A model generated the notes under the pieces. The model worked only from the letters and a program-made list of their open reading frames with translations. It made no database searches and was not told where the DNA came from. From Rhodocyclaceae bacterium (GTDB lineage: Bacteria; Pseudomonadota; Gammaproteobacteria; Burkholderiales; Rhodocyclaceae), in NCBI GenBank assembly GCA_023230455.1, contig JALNXH010000009.1:1-64000 (forward strand): 64,000 nucleotides of DNA. The letters are read 5' to 3'. The position numbers were made by a program, and so were the translations under genes. Shown here in pieces: positions 41,621-49,091 of this stretch. The first letter of the stretch is position 1. The number at the start of each line of letters is the position of its first letter.

Positions 41621-42589
41621 TCAAAACTTGAGAAGCGCGGCACCCCAGGTAAAGCCGCCGCCAACACCTTCGAGCAATAAAGTATCGCCAGGTTTGATGG
41701 TGCCGGCGCGCACCGACTCATCAAGCGCCAACGGAATCGAAGCCGCCGAAGTGTTGCCGTGCCGGTCTACGGTGACGATGCACTTCTCCGCCGGCAGGCC
41801 GAGGCGCTTTCCGGTGGCCTGCATGATGCGGATATTCGCCTGGTGCGGAATCAACCAATCCAGTTGGTCGATGCCTGTATCTGCCGCATCGAGCACTTCC
41901 TGTGCAACTTCGGAGAGGACGCGCACCGCAAACTTGAACACCGCCTGACCATCCATGCGCAGGAACGGGTCGCCGACCGGAAGACCGCCGCTGATTTGGC
42001 CTGGCACGGAAAGAATACCGTGGTGGGAGCCGTCTGCGTGAATCGCCGTGGCCAATATCCCGGGCTGATCGGTAGCTTCAAGAACGACGGCGCCGGCGCC
42101 GTCGCCGAACAGCACGCAGGTGCCGCGATCGGTCCAGTCGAGTATGCGCGAGAACACTTCCGCACCAACCACCAGAGCGCACTTGCTGCTGCCTGAACGG
42201 ACGAATTTATCGGCCACCGAGAGTGCATAGACAAAACCGCTGCATACCGCCTGTAGATCGAAGGCCGGCGAATCGTTAGACACTCCCAGTTTGTACTGTA
42301 GGATCGCTGCGGTGCTGGGGAAAATGTAGTCTGGAGTCGATGTTGCAACGATGATTAGGTCGACATCGATGGGATTCCGGCCCGCAGCTTCAAGAGCTCG
42401 GCGGCAAGCATCGAAGGCCAGATCGCTGGCACAAACACCTGGCGCCGCTATGTGGCGACTGCGTATGCCAGTGCGCTCGACGATCCACTGATCGTTGGAG
42501 TCAAGACCATGGCGGGCGATCAATTCTGAATTGCTGACAGGCGTCCCCGGCAGCGCACTGCCGGTGCCGGAAATTTTGGCGTAAATCAT
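41621..42589 (-). CDS. fabH: Beta-ketoacyl-ACP synthase III
   Basis: 322 residues. It starts chain synthesis from acetyl-CoA and malonyl-ACP. Catalytic Cys in LQAVCSGFVYALSVA, His in WLIPHQANIRIM, Asn in DRHGNTSAASIPLAL. Its start overlaps the plsX stop by four bases. Confidence 0.96.
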   Translation of the reverse strand: MIYAKISGTGSALPGTPVSNSELIARHGLDSNDQWIVERTGIRSRHIAAPGVCASDLAFDACRRALEAAGRNPIDVDLIIVATSTPDYIFPSTAAILQYKLGVSNDSPAFDLQAVCSGFVYALSVADKFVRSGSSKCALVVGAEVFSRILDWTDRGTCVLFGDGAGAVVLEATDQPGILATAIHADGSHHGILSVPGQISGGLPVGDPFLRMDGQAVFKFAVRVLSEVAQEVLDAADTGIDQLDWLIPHQANIRIMQATGKRLGLPAEKCIVTVDRHGNTSAASIPLALDESVRAGTIKPGDTLLLEGVGGGFTWGAALLKF

Positions 42590-43611
42590 TCGGCGAGAAC
42601 AGGAAGGGGAACCATCGCCGCCATGCGGGCAGCGATCTTTTCCGGCAGGCGGTTGCGCGCTGCCTCGGCTGCGCGCTCCAGCGCACAGCCAAAAGCAAAT
42701 GCGTCAGCTGAGCCGTGGCTCTTGAAAACAATGCCTTTAAGGCCCAGCAGGCTGGCGCCATTGTAGGCACGATGGTCGAAACGACGTTTAAAGGCCCCGA
42801 TCACCGGCAACGCAACCAGCGCAGCAAGCTTGGTGAACACATTGCGGGAGAATTCCTCGCGCAAGCCGGCTGCAATCATCGCAGCCAAGCCTTCCGAAGC
42901 CTTCAGGACGACATTACCAACGAAGCCGTCGCAGACCACGACATCGGTACATCCCTTGTAGATATCGTCGCCTTCGACGTTGCCGAAGAAGTTCAGACCC
43001 GATGCTTTGAGCAGTTCGCCTGCACGCTTGACGACATCGTTACCCTTGATGTCCTCCTCACCGATATTGAGCAGGCCGACGCTGGGCAGATCGCGATGTT
43101 CGAGAGCGGAAACAAGCATGGCGCCCATGATACCAAACTGCAACAGGTGCTCCGGCTGGCAATCGACATTGGCGCCGAGGTCGAGCACGTAGGTGTGCCC
43201 CTTGACCGTCGGCAGGATCGAGGCGATCGCCGGACGATCAATGCCAGGCAATGTCTTCAGGACAAAACGGGAGATCGCCATCAACGCGCCAGTATTGCCG
43301 GCGGAGACGGCCGCATCGGCGGCGCCATCCTTCACCAGATCGGCGACCACCCGCATCGACGAATCCTTCTTGCTGCGCAGGGCGGTCGCCACGGCCTCGT
43401 CCATCGCCACCACTTCTGTGGCATGTCGGATGCTCAGGCGAACGCCGAACTCAGCCTCGGCTGCGCCGATCAGGGGACGCAGGGCGTCCTCTCGGCCGAC
43501 AAGAATCACCGCGCAATCGGAATCGCGGCGCAGGAAATCGAGAGCGGCAGGCACAGTGACCACAGGGCCATGGTCACCGCCCATGCAATCGACCGCTATG
43601 GTAATCGCCAT
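42586..43611 (-). CDS. plsX: Phosphate acyltransferase PlsX
   Basis: 341 residues. Makes acyl-phosphate from acyl-ACP for phospholipid synthesis. Family motifs are IAVDCMGGDHGP at the start, SAGNTGALMAISRFVL and CDGFVGNVVLKASEGLA. It stands between rpmF and fabH, the classic rpmF-plsX-fabH arrangement. Confidence 0.96.
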   Translation of the reverse strand: MAITIAVDCMGGDHGPVVTVPAALDFLRRDSDCAVILVGREDALRPLIGAAEAEFGVRLSIRHATEVVAMDEAVATALRSKKDSSMRVVADLVKDGAADAAVSAGNTGALMAISRFVLKTLPGIDRPAIASILPTVKGHTYVLDLGANVDCQPEHLLQFGIMGAMLVSALEHRDLPSVGLLNIGEEDIKGNDVVKRAGELLKASGLNFFGNVEGDDIYKGCTDVVVCDGFVGNVVLKASEGLAAMIAAGLREEFSRNVFTKLAALVALPVIGAFKRRFDHRAYNGASLLGLKGIVFKSHGSADAFAFGCALERAAEAARNRLPEKIAARMAAMVPLPVLAE

Positions 43612-43632
43612 CAGCGCGTCAGAAAGTCAAGA

Positions 43633-43666
43633 AAATGGCCGGGCACGGCGAGCGCACCCGGCCATT
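43633..43666 (-). terminator. Hairpin between rpmF and plsX
   Basis: AAATGGCCGGG / CCCGGCCATTT arms around a 12-base loop, 13 bases after the rpmF stop. It may end a share of transcripts so that L32 is made in excess over PlsX. Confidence 0.5.
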
Positions 43667-43678
43667 TATCGTGGCTGA

Positions 43679-43858
43679 TTATTCGCCCTTGGCCTTGAGA
43701 ATCTTCTTGCCGCGATATACGCCAGATGGCGAAATGTGGTGGCGCAGGTGGGCTTCGCCGGTGGTCGGCTCCACAGCCAGCGGCGGGTTGGTCAGAAAGT
43801 CGTGGGCACGATGCATGCCGCGCTTGGACGGGGACTTCTTGTTTTGTTGGACGGCCAT
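43679..43858 (-). CDS. rpmF: 50S ribosomal protein L32
   Basis: 59 residues, read directly from the bases. It starts MAVQQNKKSPSKRGMHRAHD, a sequence diagnostic of L32. It then has HLRHHISPSGVYRGKKIL and ends in GE. The zinc cysteines found in some L32 proteins are absent, as in other proteobacteria. It sits between yceD and plsX. Confidence 0.96.
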   Translation of the reverse strand: MAVQQNKKSPSKRGMHRAHDFLTNPPLAVEPTTGEAHLRHHISPSGVYRGKKILKAKGE

Positions 43859-43879
43859 TTCAGACTCCTTACTTCAAAA

Positions 43880-44383
43880 TCATTTCTTCAATTTCGCCAG
43901 CGCCGAAAACGGCGACAGCGCCTGATCCTTCTCCGCTGCCGTCGGCGTCGTGCAAGCTTCGTGGCGCGGCGCAATGGGCAGCGCCAACAACACTTCTTCT
44001 TCGATCAACGGTAACAACAGCATTTCCTTCGTCGCCTCGACAGCATCAGCCGCGTCATCCTCCAGATCGTCCTCAGGCCACTCGGCACCCGGCCGCATCA
44101 AGCGCAACCGATTCCGCACCTGTAGTGGGAAACTCAGCGCCCCCAGGCAGCGTTGGCAGCACAGGTTAAGCACACCCGCCACCCGCAACTGGAGAAACTC
44201 CCCGGACCGATCCTGCTCACCCACTATCTGGCAAGCCAACTCGCCATCCTGATCGAGTACCAGATCGGCCAAGCGCCCCATGTTCGCCAGAGGAATCACG
44301 CCTTGAAGATGGCGACCGTCCCGGGCGAACTCGAAGCCGTCAATATAGGCCCGGCTCAAATCCTGATTGTCTTGGCTCGACAT
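43880..44383 (-). CDS. yceD: YceD/DUF177-family protein
   Basis: 167 residues from the ATG at 44383 (MSSQDNQDLSRAYIDGF); another ATG seven codons earlier cannot be excluded, since neither has a clear ribosome binding site. The centre has the paired cysteines of the family, LNLCCQRCLGAL, a possible metal site, and an acidic stretch (EDDLEDDAADAVEATKE). Homologues upstream of rpmF take part in 23S rRNA maturation or ribosome assembly; the exact role is not settled. Confidence 0.88.
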   Translation of the reverse strand: MSSQDNQDLSRAYIDGFEFARDGRHLQGVIPLANMGRLADLVLDQDGELACQIVGEQDRSGEFLQLRVAGVLNLCCQRCLGALSFPLQVRNRLRLMRPGAEWPEDDLEDDAADAVEATKEMLLLPLIEEEVLLALPIAPRHEACTTPTAAEKDQALSPFSALAKLKK

Positions 44384-44433
44384 AAAGGGCGCGAATGCTA
44401 TCATGCCGGCCGTTTTACAGTCAAATCAAAAAC

Positions 44434-45024
44434 ATGCCGCGCACTGCCCCGAGGCTGGTACTCGCCTCCACTTCCACCTTCCGCCGCGAGTTGCTGTCCC
44501 GCCTACAGATCCCTTTCGAAACCGCGGCACCCGATGTCGACGAAAGCCCCTTGGCCGAAGAAGCACCCGCCGCAACCGCCGAACGCCTCTCGACACTGAA
44601 AGCGCGGGCGGTGGCACAGAATTTCCCCGACGCGCTGATCATCGGCTCAGACCAAGTCGCCTTTAGCGGCGCACTACGTTTCGGCAAACCAGGCACACGG
44701 CAGAACGCCATCACCCAATTGCGAACAATGAGCGGGAAGGCAGTGATTTTCCATACCGGCCTGTGCCTGCTCAATGCCGCAAGCGGCCGCACCCATCTGC
44801 GCGGGATTGCCACCGAGGTGAAGTTCCGCGAACTGTCGGACGCCGAAATCGTCCGCTATCTGGACAAGGAAGATGCGCTCAATTGTGCCGGCAGCGCCAA
44901 ATCCGAGGGCCTTGGCATTTCCCTGCTGGAATATCTGCGTGGCGACGATCCGAACGCCCTCGTCGGCCTGCCGCTGATCGCCCTCTGCGCGATGCTGCGC
45001 GCAGAGGGCGTAAACACCCCCTGA
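44434..45024 (+). CDS. Maf-family nucleotide pyrophosphatase (YceF type)
   Basis: 196 residues from the ATG at 44434. Maf signature LVLASTSTFRRELLSRL at the start, the catalytic Asp in ALIIGSDQVAF, and the Lys/Gln region GKPGTRQNAITQL. The SDQVA sequence places it in the YceF-like group acting on m7GTP, in contrast to the YhdE-type dTTP/UTP enzymes. It clears modified nucleotides. Divergent from yceD with 50 bases between, as is common next to rpmF. Confidence 0.88.
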   Translation: MPRTAPRLVLASTSTFRRELLSRLQIPFETAAPDVDESPLAEEAPAATAERLSTLKARAVAQNFPDALIIGSDQVAFSGALRFGKPGTRQNAITQLRTMSGKAVIFHTGLCLLNAASGRTHLRGIATEVKFRELSDAEIVRYLDKEDALNCAGSAKSEGLGISLLEYLRGDDPNALVGLPLIALCAMLRAEGVNTP

Positions 45025-45034
45025 GCGGCGCCGC

Positions 45035-45748
45035 ATGTCCGGCGCACTCTATCTGATACCCGTCGCACTAGGCAATCTGCCCTGGCCCGACTTCCTACCG
45101 CAGGCCACGCGCGATGTCGCATGTCGACTGAGCCATTTTGTCGTCGAAAACGCCAAGACGGCCCGCGCCGAGCTAAAGCGGTTGGGACACCCGATTCCAC
45201 TACGCGAGATCGCCGTTGAGCAACTGCCGGAACAACTCACGCAAACGGAAATCGATCGGCTGCTCGCACCGCTACAGGACGGCCACGACCTCGGCCTAAT
45301 GTCCGAAGCAGGTTGCCCCGGCGTTGCCGATCCCGGTGCGCTGCTGGTCCGCCGCGCCCATGAACTCGGCATTAGCGTCCGTCCGCTGGTAGGTCCCTCA
45401 TCCTTGCTGCTGGCACTGATGGCCAGCGGCCTGGATGGTCAGCGCTTCGCCTTCCACGGCTATCTACCGGCTCGGGAACCAGAGCGCGGCAAAAAAATCG
45501 GCGAACTGGAAAAAGACTCACGCCGGCTACAGCAGACGCAAATTTTCATCGAAACGCCGTATCGCAATGCCGCCCTGTTCCACGCGCTGCTCGGCGCCTG
45601 CCAAACCGGAACGCGGCTCTGCGTCGCCACCGACCTTACCCTGCCGGGCCAATTCATTGCGACGCACACGGTCGCCATCTGGAAAAAGAAACCGCCGCCC
45701 GTCCTGGAGCGGCGTCCGACCGTATTCCTTTTGTTCAGCGCAGACTGA
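45035..45748 (+). CDS. SAM-dependent methyltransferase, tetrapyrrole-methylase fold (RsmI-like)
   Basis: 237 residues. Fold shared with RsmI (16S rRNA 2'-O-methylase): LYLIPVALGNLPWPDFL at the start, LMSEAGCPGVADPGALLVRRA (the cofactor loop), and PLVGPSSLLLALMASGL. It is shorter than RsmI and begins differently, so it is probably the paralogue found beside maf in betaproteobacteria, whose substrate is not known. Starts 10 bases after maf. Its end overlaps the convergent peptidase gene by 14 bases. Confidence 0.8.
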   Translation: MSGALYLIPVALGNLPWPDFLPQATRDVACRLSHFVVENAKTARAELKRLGHPIPLREIAVEQLPEQLTQTEIDRLLAPLQDGHDLGLMSEAGCPGVADPGALLVRRAHELGISVRPLVGPSSLLLALMASGLDGQRFAFHGYLPAREPERGKKIGELEKDSRRLQQTQIFIETPYRNAALFHALLGACQTGTRLCVATDLTLPGQFIATHTVAIWKKKPPPVLERRPTVFLLFSAD

Positions 45749-46697
45749 AACGCGCCAGGGCGTTGACCGCACCCTGCGCCATGTCGGCACCGAATTTCTG
45801 CGCAAATTTCTCGGCGAAGTTGGGCTTGACCGTGTAATCGCGAATTTCCTCAGCCTTGACGACATCACGAGCCACCGACTCCAGGGTGCCATAGGCATCG
45901 GCCAAACCAAGTTCGACACTCTTCGAACCAGTCCACATCAGTCCTGAGAACATCTCCGGGGTCTCCTTCAGGCGCTTGCCGCGCCCTTGGCGAACCACGT
46001 CGATGAACTGCTGGTGGATTTCATTGAGCATTTCCTGCGCATGTTCCCGATGTTCCTTGTTCTGCGGCGAGAACGGGTCGAGGAAACCTTTGTTTTCCCC
46101 CGCCGTGAGCAAGCGGCGTTCGACACCCAGTTTCTCCATCGCGCCGGTAAAGCCGAAGCCATCCATCAGCACGCCGATGGAACCGACAATGCTGGCCTTA
46201 TCCACAAAGATCTTGTCCGCAGCAGCGGCAACGTAGTAACCGCCCGAGGCGCAGACGTCCTCAACCACGGCGTAGAGCGGTACCGTCGGGTGTTTGACGC
46301 GCAGACGGCGGATTTCGTCGTTGATCATGCCCGCCTGGACCGGGCTGCCGCCGGGACTGTTGATGAGCAGGATCACGCCCGCGGTTCCCTTGTCCTCGAA
46401 GGCAGCTTGCAACGCGCCGAGGACGTGCTCGGCACTGATGTCCCCTTTGGCCTGAATCACGCCGTCCAGTTCGATCACCGCCGTATGGCGCTTGCCATCG
46501 CCCAGTCGCTCGGCTTCACCACCCCAGTCAATCAGCAGTGCAAGCATCAAGCCGACATACGTAAAACCCAGCAGCTTGAAGAAAATCCCCCAGCGCCGCC
46601 GCCGCCGCTGTTCGACCAAACCGTCGAGGGCGAGTTTTTCAAGTACCCGGCGTTCCCAGCCGGATTCTGTAGCGGGCGAATTGTTATCGGACATCAA
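45735..46697 (-). CDS. sppA: Signal peptide peptidase, S49 family (SppA/SohB type)
   Basis: 320 residues. N-terminal membrane helix (about 38-60, FFKLLGFTYVGLMLALLIDW). Serine-lysine protease core: INSPGGSPVQAG, then CASGGYYVAAAADKI with the nucleophile Ser, and VDKASIVGSIGVLMDGFGF with the general-base Lys region. It cuts leftover signal peptides in the membrane. It overlaps the Rieske gene by four bases. Confidence 0.9.
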   Translation of the reverse strand: MMSDNNSPATESGWERRVLEKLALDGLVEQRRRRRWGIFFKLLGFTYVGLMLALLIDWGGEAERLGDGKRHTAVIELDGVIQAKGDISAEHVLGALQAAFEDKGTAGVILLINSPGGSPVQAGMINDEIRRLRVKHPTVPLYAVVEDVCASGGYYVAAAADKIFVDKASIVGSIGVLMDGFGFTGAMEKLGVERRLLTAGENKGFLDPFSPQNKEHREHAQEMLNEIHQQFIDVVRQGRGKRLKETPEMFSGLMWTGSKSVELGLADAYGTLESVARDVVKAEEIRDYTVKPNFAEKFAQKFGADMAQGAVNALARFSLR

Positions 46698-47044
46698 TCG
46701 TTCTCTGTGAGGTAAATCTGGCCGTCGCTTTCGCTCACCGACAGTGCAGTGAGACCACGGCCGTTGCAGCGCCCGCCGAGACAGGCGCCACTTTCCGGCG
46801 CGTAAAGCGCGCCATGGGTGGCGCAGATCAAGTATAAACCGCTGCTGTCGAAGAACCGGCCTTCCTGCCAGTCCATCTCCACCGGAACGTGGCCGCAGCG
46901 GTTCAGATAGCCGTAAACCTTGCCGCGGTATCGAACGACGAACGCTGGCTCCTGCCTTCCCAACCGGACGACGCTGAAGCGAATTCCGATGCCGCCTTCG
47001 ACGACGTCGGCGCTAGCGCAGATCAGGCGTTCGCGCTCAGCCAT
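46694..47044 (-). CDS. Small Rieske [2Fe-2S] protein
   Basis: 116 residues, soluble, without signal peptide. Cluster ligands: Cys-Gly-His in YLNRCGHVPVEMDW and Cys-x-x-His in LICATHGALYAPESGAC, the standard C-x-H...C-x-x-H spacing. Such stand-alone Rieske proteins work as ferredoxin-like carriers or regulatory subunits; the partner is unknown. Part of a tight run rluC-HAD-Rieske-sppA in which each gene overlaps the next. Confidence 0.85.
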   Translation of the reverse strand: MAERERLICASADVVEGGIGIRFSVVRLGRQEPAFVVRYRGKVYGYLNRCGHVPVEMDWQEGRFFDSSGLYLICATHGALYAPESGACLGGRCNGRGLTALSVSESDGQIYLTEND

Positions 47045-47679
47045 GCGGACAGCTCTCCCATCGAATCAACGCAATGCAGCGGTTCGAGCGACAGCAGCGC
47101 CTGACGATCATGGGCGCCATAACTCACAGCCACAGCAGAGACTCCGGCGTTGTGCGCCATCAACATGTCATGACTGGTATCGCCAATCATCAACGTCGTT
47201 TCGGCTGTAGTACCGAATTCATCGATCAACTCCTCCAGCATCTGCGGGTGAGGCTTGGAATGGCATTCGTCGGCGCAACGGCTGCCGTGGAACAGGGAGC
47301 CCAGACCACTGGTCTCAAAAGCCCGCTCCAGGCCGTGGCGGCTCTTGCCGGTAGCGACCGCAAGCATGTGTCCGCGGGCTCCAAGCGCACGGATCAGCTC
47401 TTCGGCACCGGCAAACAGCGTAAGTGCCTGATCCTGAGCAAGGTAATGCTGGCGATAGCGGGCCGAGAGTTCCCCATATCGAGCGCGCGGCAAATCGGGC
47501 AGCGCATGACGCAACGCGTCGTCCAGTCCGAGACCGATGATGTGACGCGCCTGCTGGTCGCTGGGCGGCGCCAACCCAAGATCCCGCGCAGCCGCCTGGA
47601 TCGAGGCCGCAATGGCGGCCGCCGAATCGAGCAGCGTGCCATCCCAGTCGAAAACGATCAGTTCATAGCGTCTGGCCAT
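47023..47679 (-). CDS. HAD-superfamily phosphatase, subfamily IA
   Basis: 218 residues from the ATG at 47679 (MARRYELIVFDWDGTLLDS); an ATG five codons earlier is possible. Motif I is DWDGT with both aspartates intact, motif II LAVATGKSRHGLE (Thr), and motifs III/IV CHSKPHPQML (Lys) and MIGDTSHDMLMA (Asp pair). It is similar to phosphoglycolate phosphatase-like enzymes, so it might cover for the broken gph at 11808, but substrate cannot be read from sequence. It overlaps rluC and the Rieske gene. Confidence 0.85.
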   Translation of the reverse strand: MARRYELIVFDWDGTLLDSAAAIAASIQAAARDLGLAPPSDQQARHIIGLGLDDALRHALPDLPRARYGELSARYRQHYLAQDQALTLFAGAEELIRALGARGHMLAVATGKSRHGLERAFETSGLGSLFHGSRCADECHSKPHPQMLEELIDEFGTTAETTLMIGDTSHDMLMAHNAGVSAVAVSYGAHDRQALLSLEPLHCVDSMGELSAWLSANA

Positions 47680-48625
47680 AGTCTCTTTTCTCATGGGCAT
47701 CGAGTCTGACAACAAACGCGGCAAGCTCAGCCGGCAGCGATGACGCCAACGCGACCCGGTCCCCGTTTAGCGGATGCGGGAACGACAATTGCGCCGCATG
47801 CAGAAACATGCGTTTAAGTCCCACCTTTTGCAAGCTCCTGTTCAGCGCGAAATCGCCGTACTTGTCGTCGCCGGCAAGCGGAAAGCCGAGATGAGAGAGA
47901 TGAACTCGAATCTGGTGTGTGCGTCCGGTTTTCAGTTCGACTTCGACCAAACTGAAATTCTGCCAACGCGCGACCAGGCGGACGATGGAATGCGCCTCTT
48001 TGCCCTCCGCCGAGACCGAAACGCGGCGCTCTCCCTCCGCATTTAAATACTTGTGCAAGGCCAGCCGTACGTGCTGGGTCGGGTTCATCCAGCGCCCGCG
48101 GACCAAGGCCAAATAGCGCTTGGCGATGCCACCGTCGCGAAACAGATCATGCAATCGGGTCAGTGCCGAACGTTTCTTCGCCACCAGCAGCAGACCGGAT
48201 GTCTCCCGATCAAGGCGATGGGCGAGTTCGAGAAACTTGGCTTGGGGGCGGGCGCGGCGCAGCTGCTCGATGATGCCGAAACTAACGCCGCTGCCGCCAT
48301 GCACCGCCACGCCGGCCGGCTTATCGATCACGATCAGTGCGTCATCCTCGAACGCCACCGCGAAATCCCGTGCCGGAACGGCCGCCGCGACCGGCCGGTC
48401 GGCGACCCGGATCGGCGGCACGCGAACCACATCACCCAGCTGAAGGCGGTAGTCGGCGCCGATGCGGCCCTTGTTCACCCGCACTTCGCCGCTACGCAGG
48501 ACGCGATAGACATGGCTCTTCGGCACGCCCTTGGCCAGACGCAGGAGGAAATTATCGATACGCTGACCGGCCGACTCTTCACCGACTTCGAGAAGGGTCG
48601 CCGAATCTTTACTTAAATCATTCAT
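47663..48625 (-). CDS. rluC: 23S rRNA pseudouridine synthase RluC
   Basis: 320 residues from the ATG at 48625. N-terminal S4 RNA-binding domain (QRIDNFLLRLAKGVPKSHVYRVLR). Catalytic domain with the key Asp in ELAHRLDRETSGLLLVAKKR. C-terminal RTHQIRVHLSHLGFPLAGDDKYG motif of the RluA family. RluC makes pseudouridines 955, 2504 and 2580 in E. coli 23S rRNA. Divergent to rne, its classic neighbour. Confidence 0.92.
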   Translation of the reverse strand: MNDLSKDSATLLEVGEESAGQRIDNFLLRLAKGVPKSHVYRVLRSGEVRVNKGRIGADYRLQLGDVVRVPPIRVADRPVAAAVPARDFAVAFEDDALIVIDKPAGVAVHGGSGVSFGIIEQLRRARPQAKFLELAHRLDRETSGLLLVAKKRSALTRLHDLFRDGGIAKRYLALVRGRWMNPTQHVRLALHKYLNAEGERRVSVSAEGKEAHSIVRLVARWQNFSLVEVELKTGRTHQIRVHLSHLGFPLAGDDKYGDFALNRSLQKVGLKRMFLHAAQLSFPHPLNGDRVALASSLPAELAAFVVRLDAHEKRDYGQTL

Positions 48626-49091
48626 TCTGAAATACAATATGAACCGGTTTGCCGTCCCGCGACGGCGTGCCCGATGGCCCGAAGCGGCATCGGAGGCGTC
48701 GATCCCGGAGCGTTGCCCGCGCGCCCTGCCCGCCTTGTCTCAAAGGCGACACAGAAGCCGACGCAGGCATTGGGGTGAAAATTGGGTTCAGGACTACGCA
48801 GAATTTCGGCGCCCCCTGCCAATCACGCATCCCAGCAATCCGAAACAAGGGGTATCTCGCTCACCCGAAGCAGCGAGTCTACTTGAAATTGCGCGCTTAA
48901 CCGGCACCGACGATTGCTTAGCCCTGGTTGTTGCGACCTGCCAGACCGGGACCAAACAAAAATAACCGACAACCGTTTGCTCAACAAACTGATGGATCAA
49001 TCCCTAGCACCGCAAACCGAGTCACCTGCCACCTGATACTTCGTATCCTGTGGCGTCGTCGTGCCCTGCCCGCGCGCGGGAGCACATATAT
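48626..49091 (+). other. Gene-free 466-base spacer, rne leader region
   Basis: It lies between the divergent rluC and rne. No convincing reading frame was found on either strand. Long rne leaders that bind RNase E and allow self-regulation are known in Enterobacteria; a similar role is inferred from length and position only. One short hairpin, GTTTG-CTCAA-CAAAC, lies near 48976. Promoters for both genes must be here, but none stands out by eye. Confidence 0.4.
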
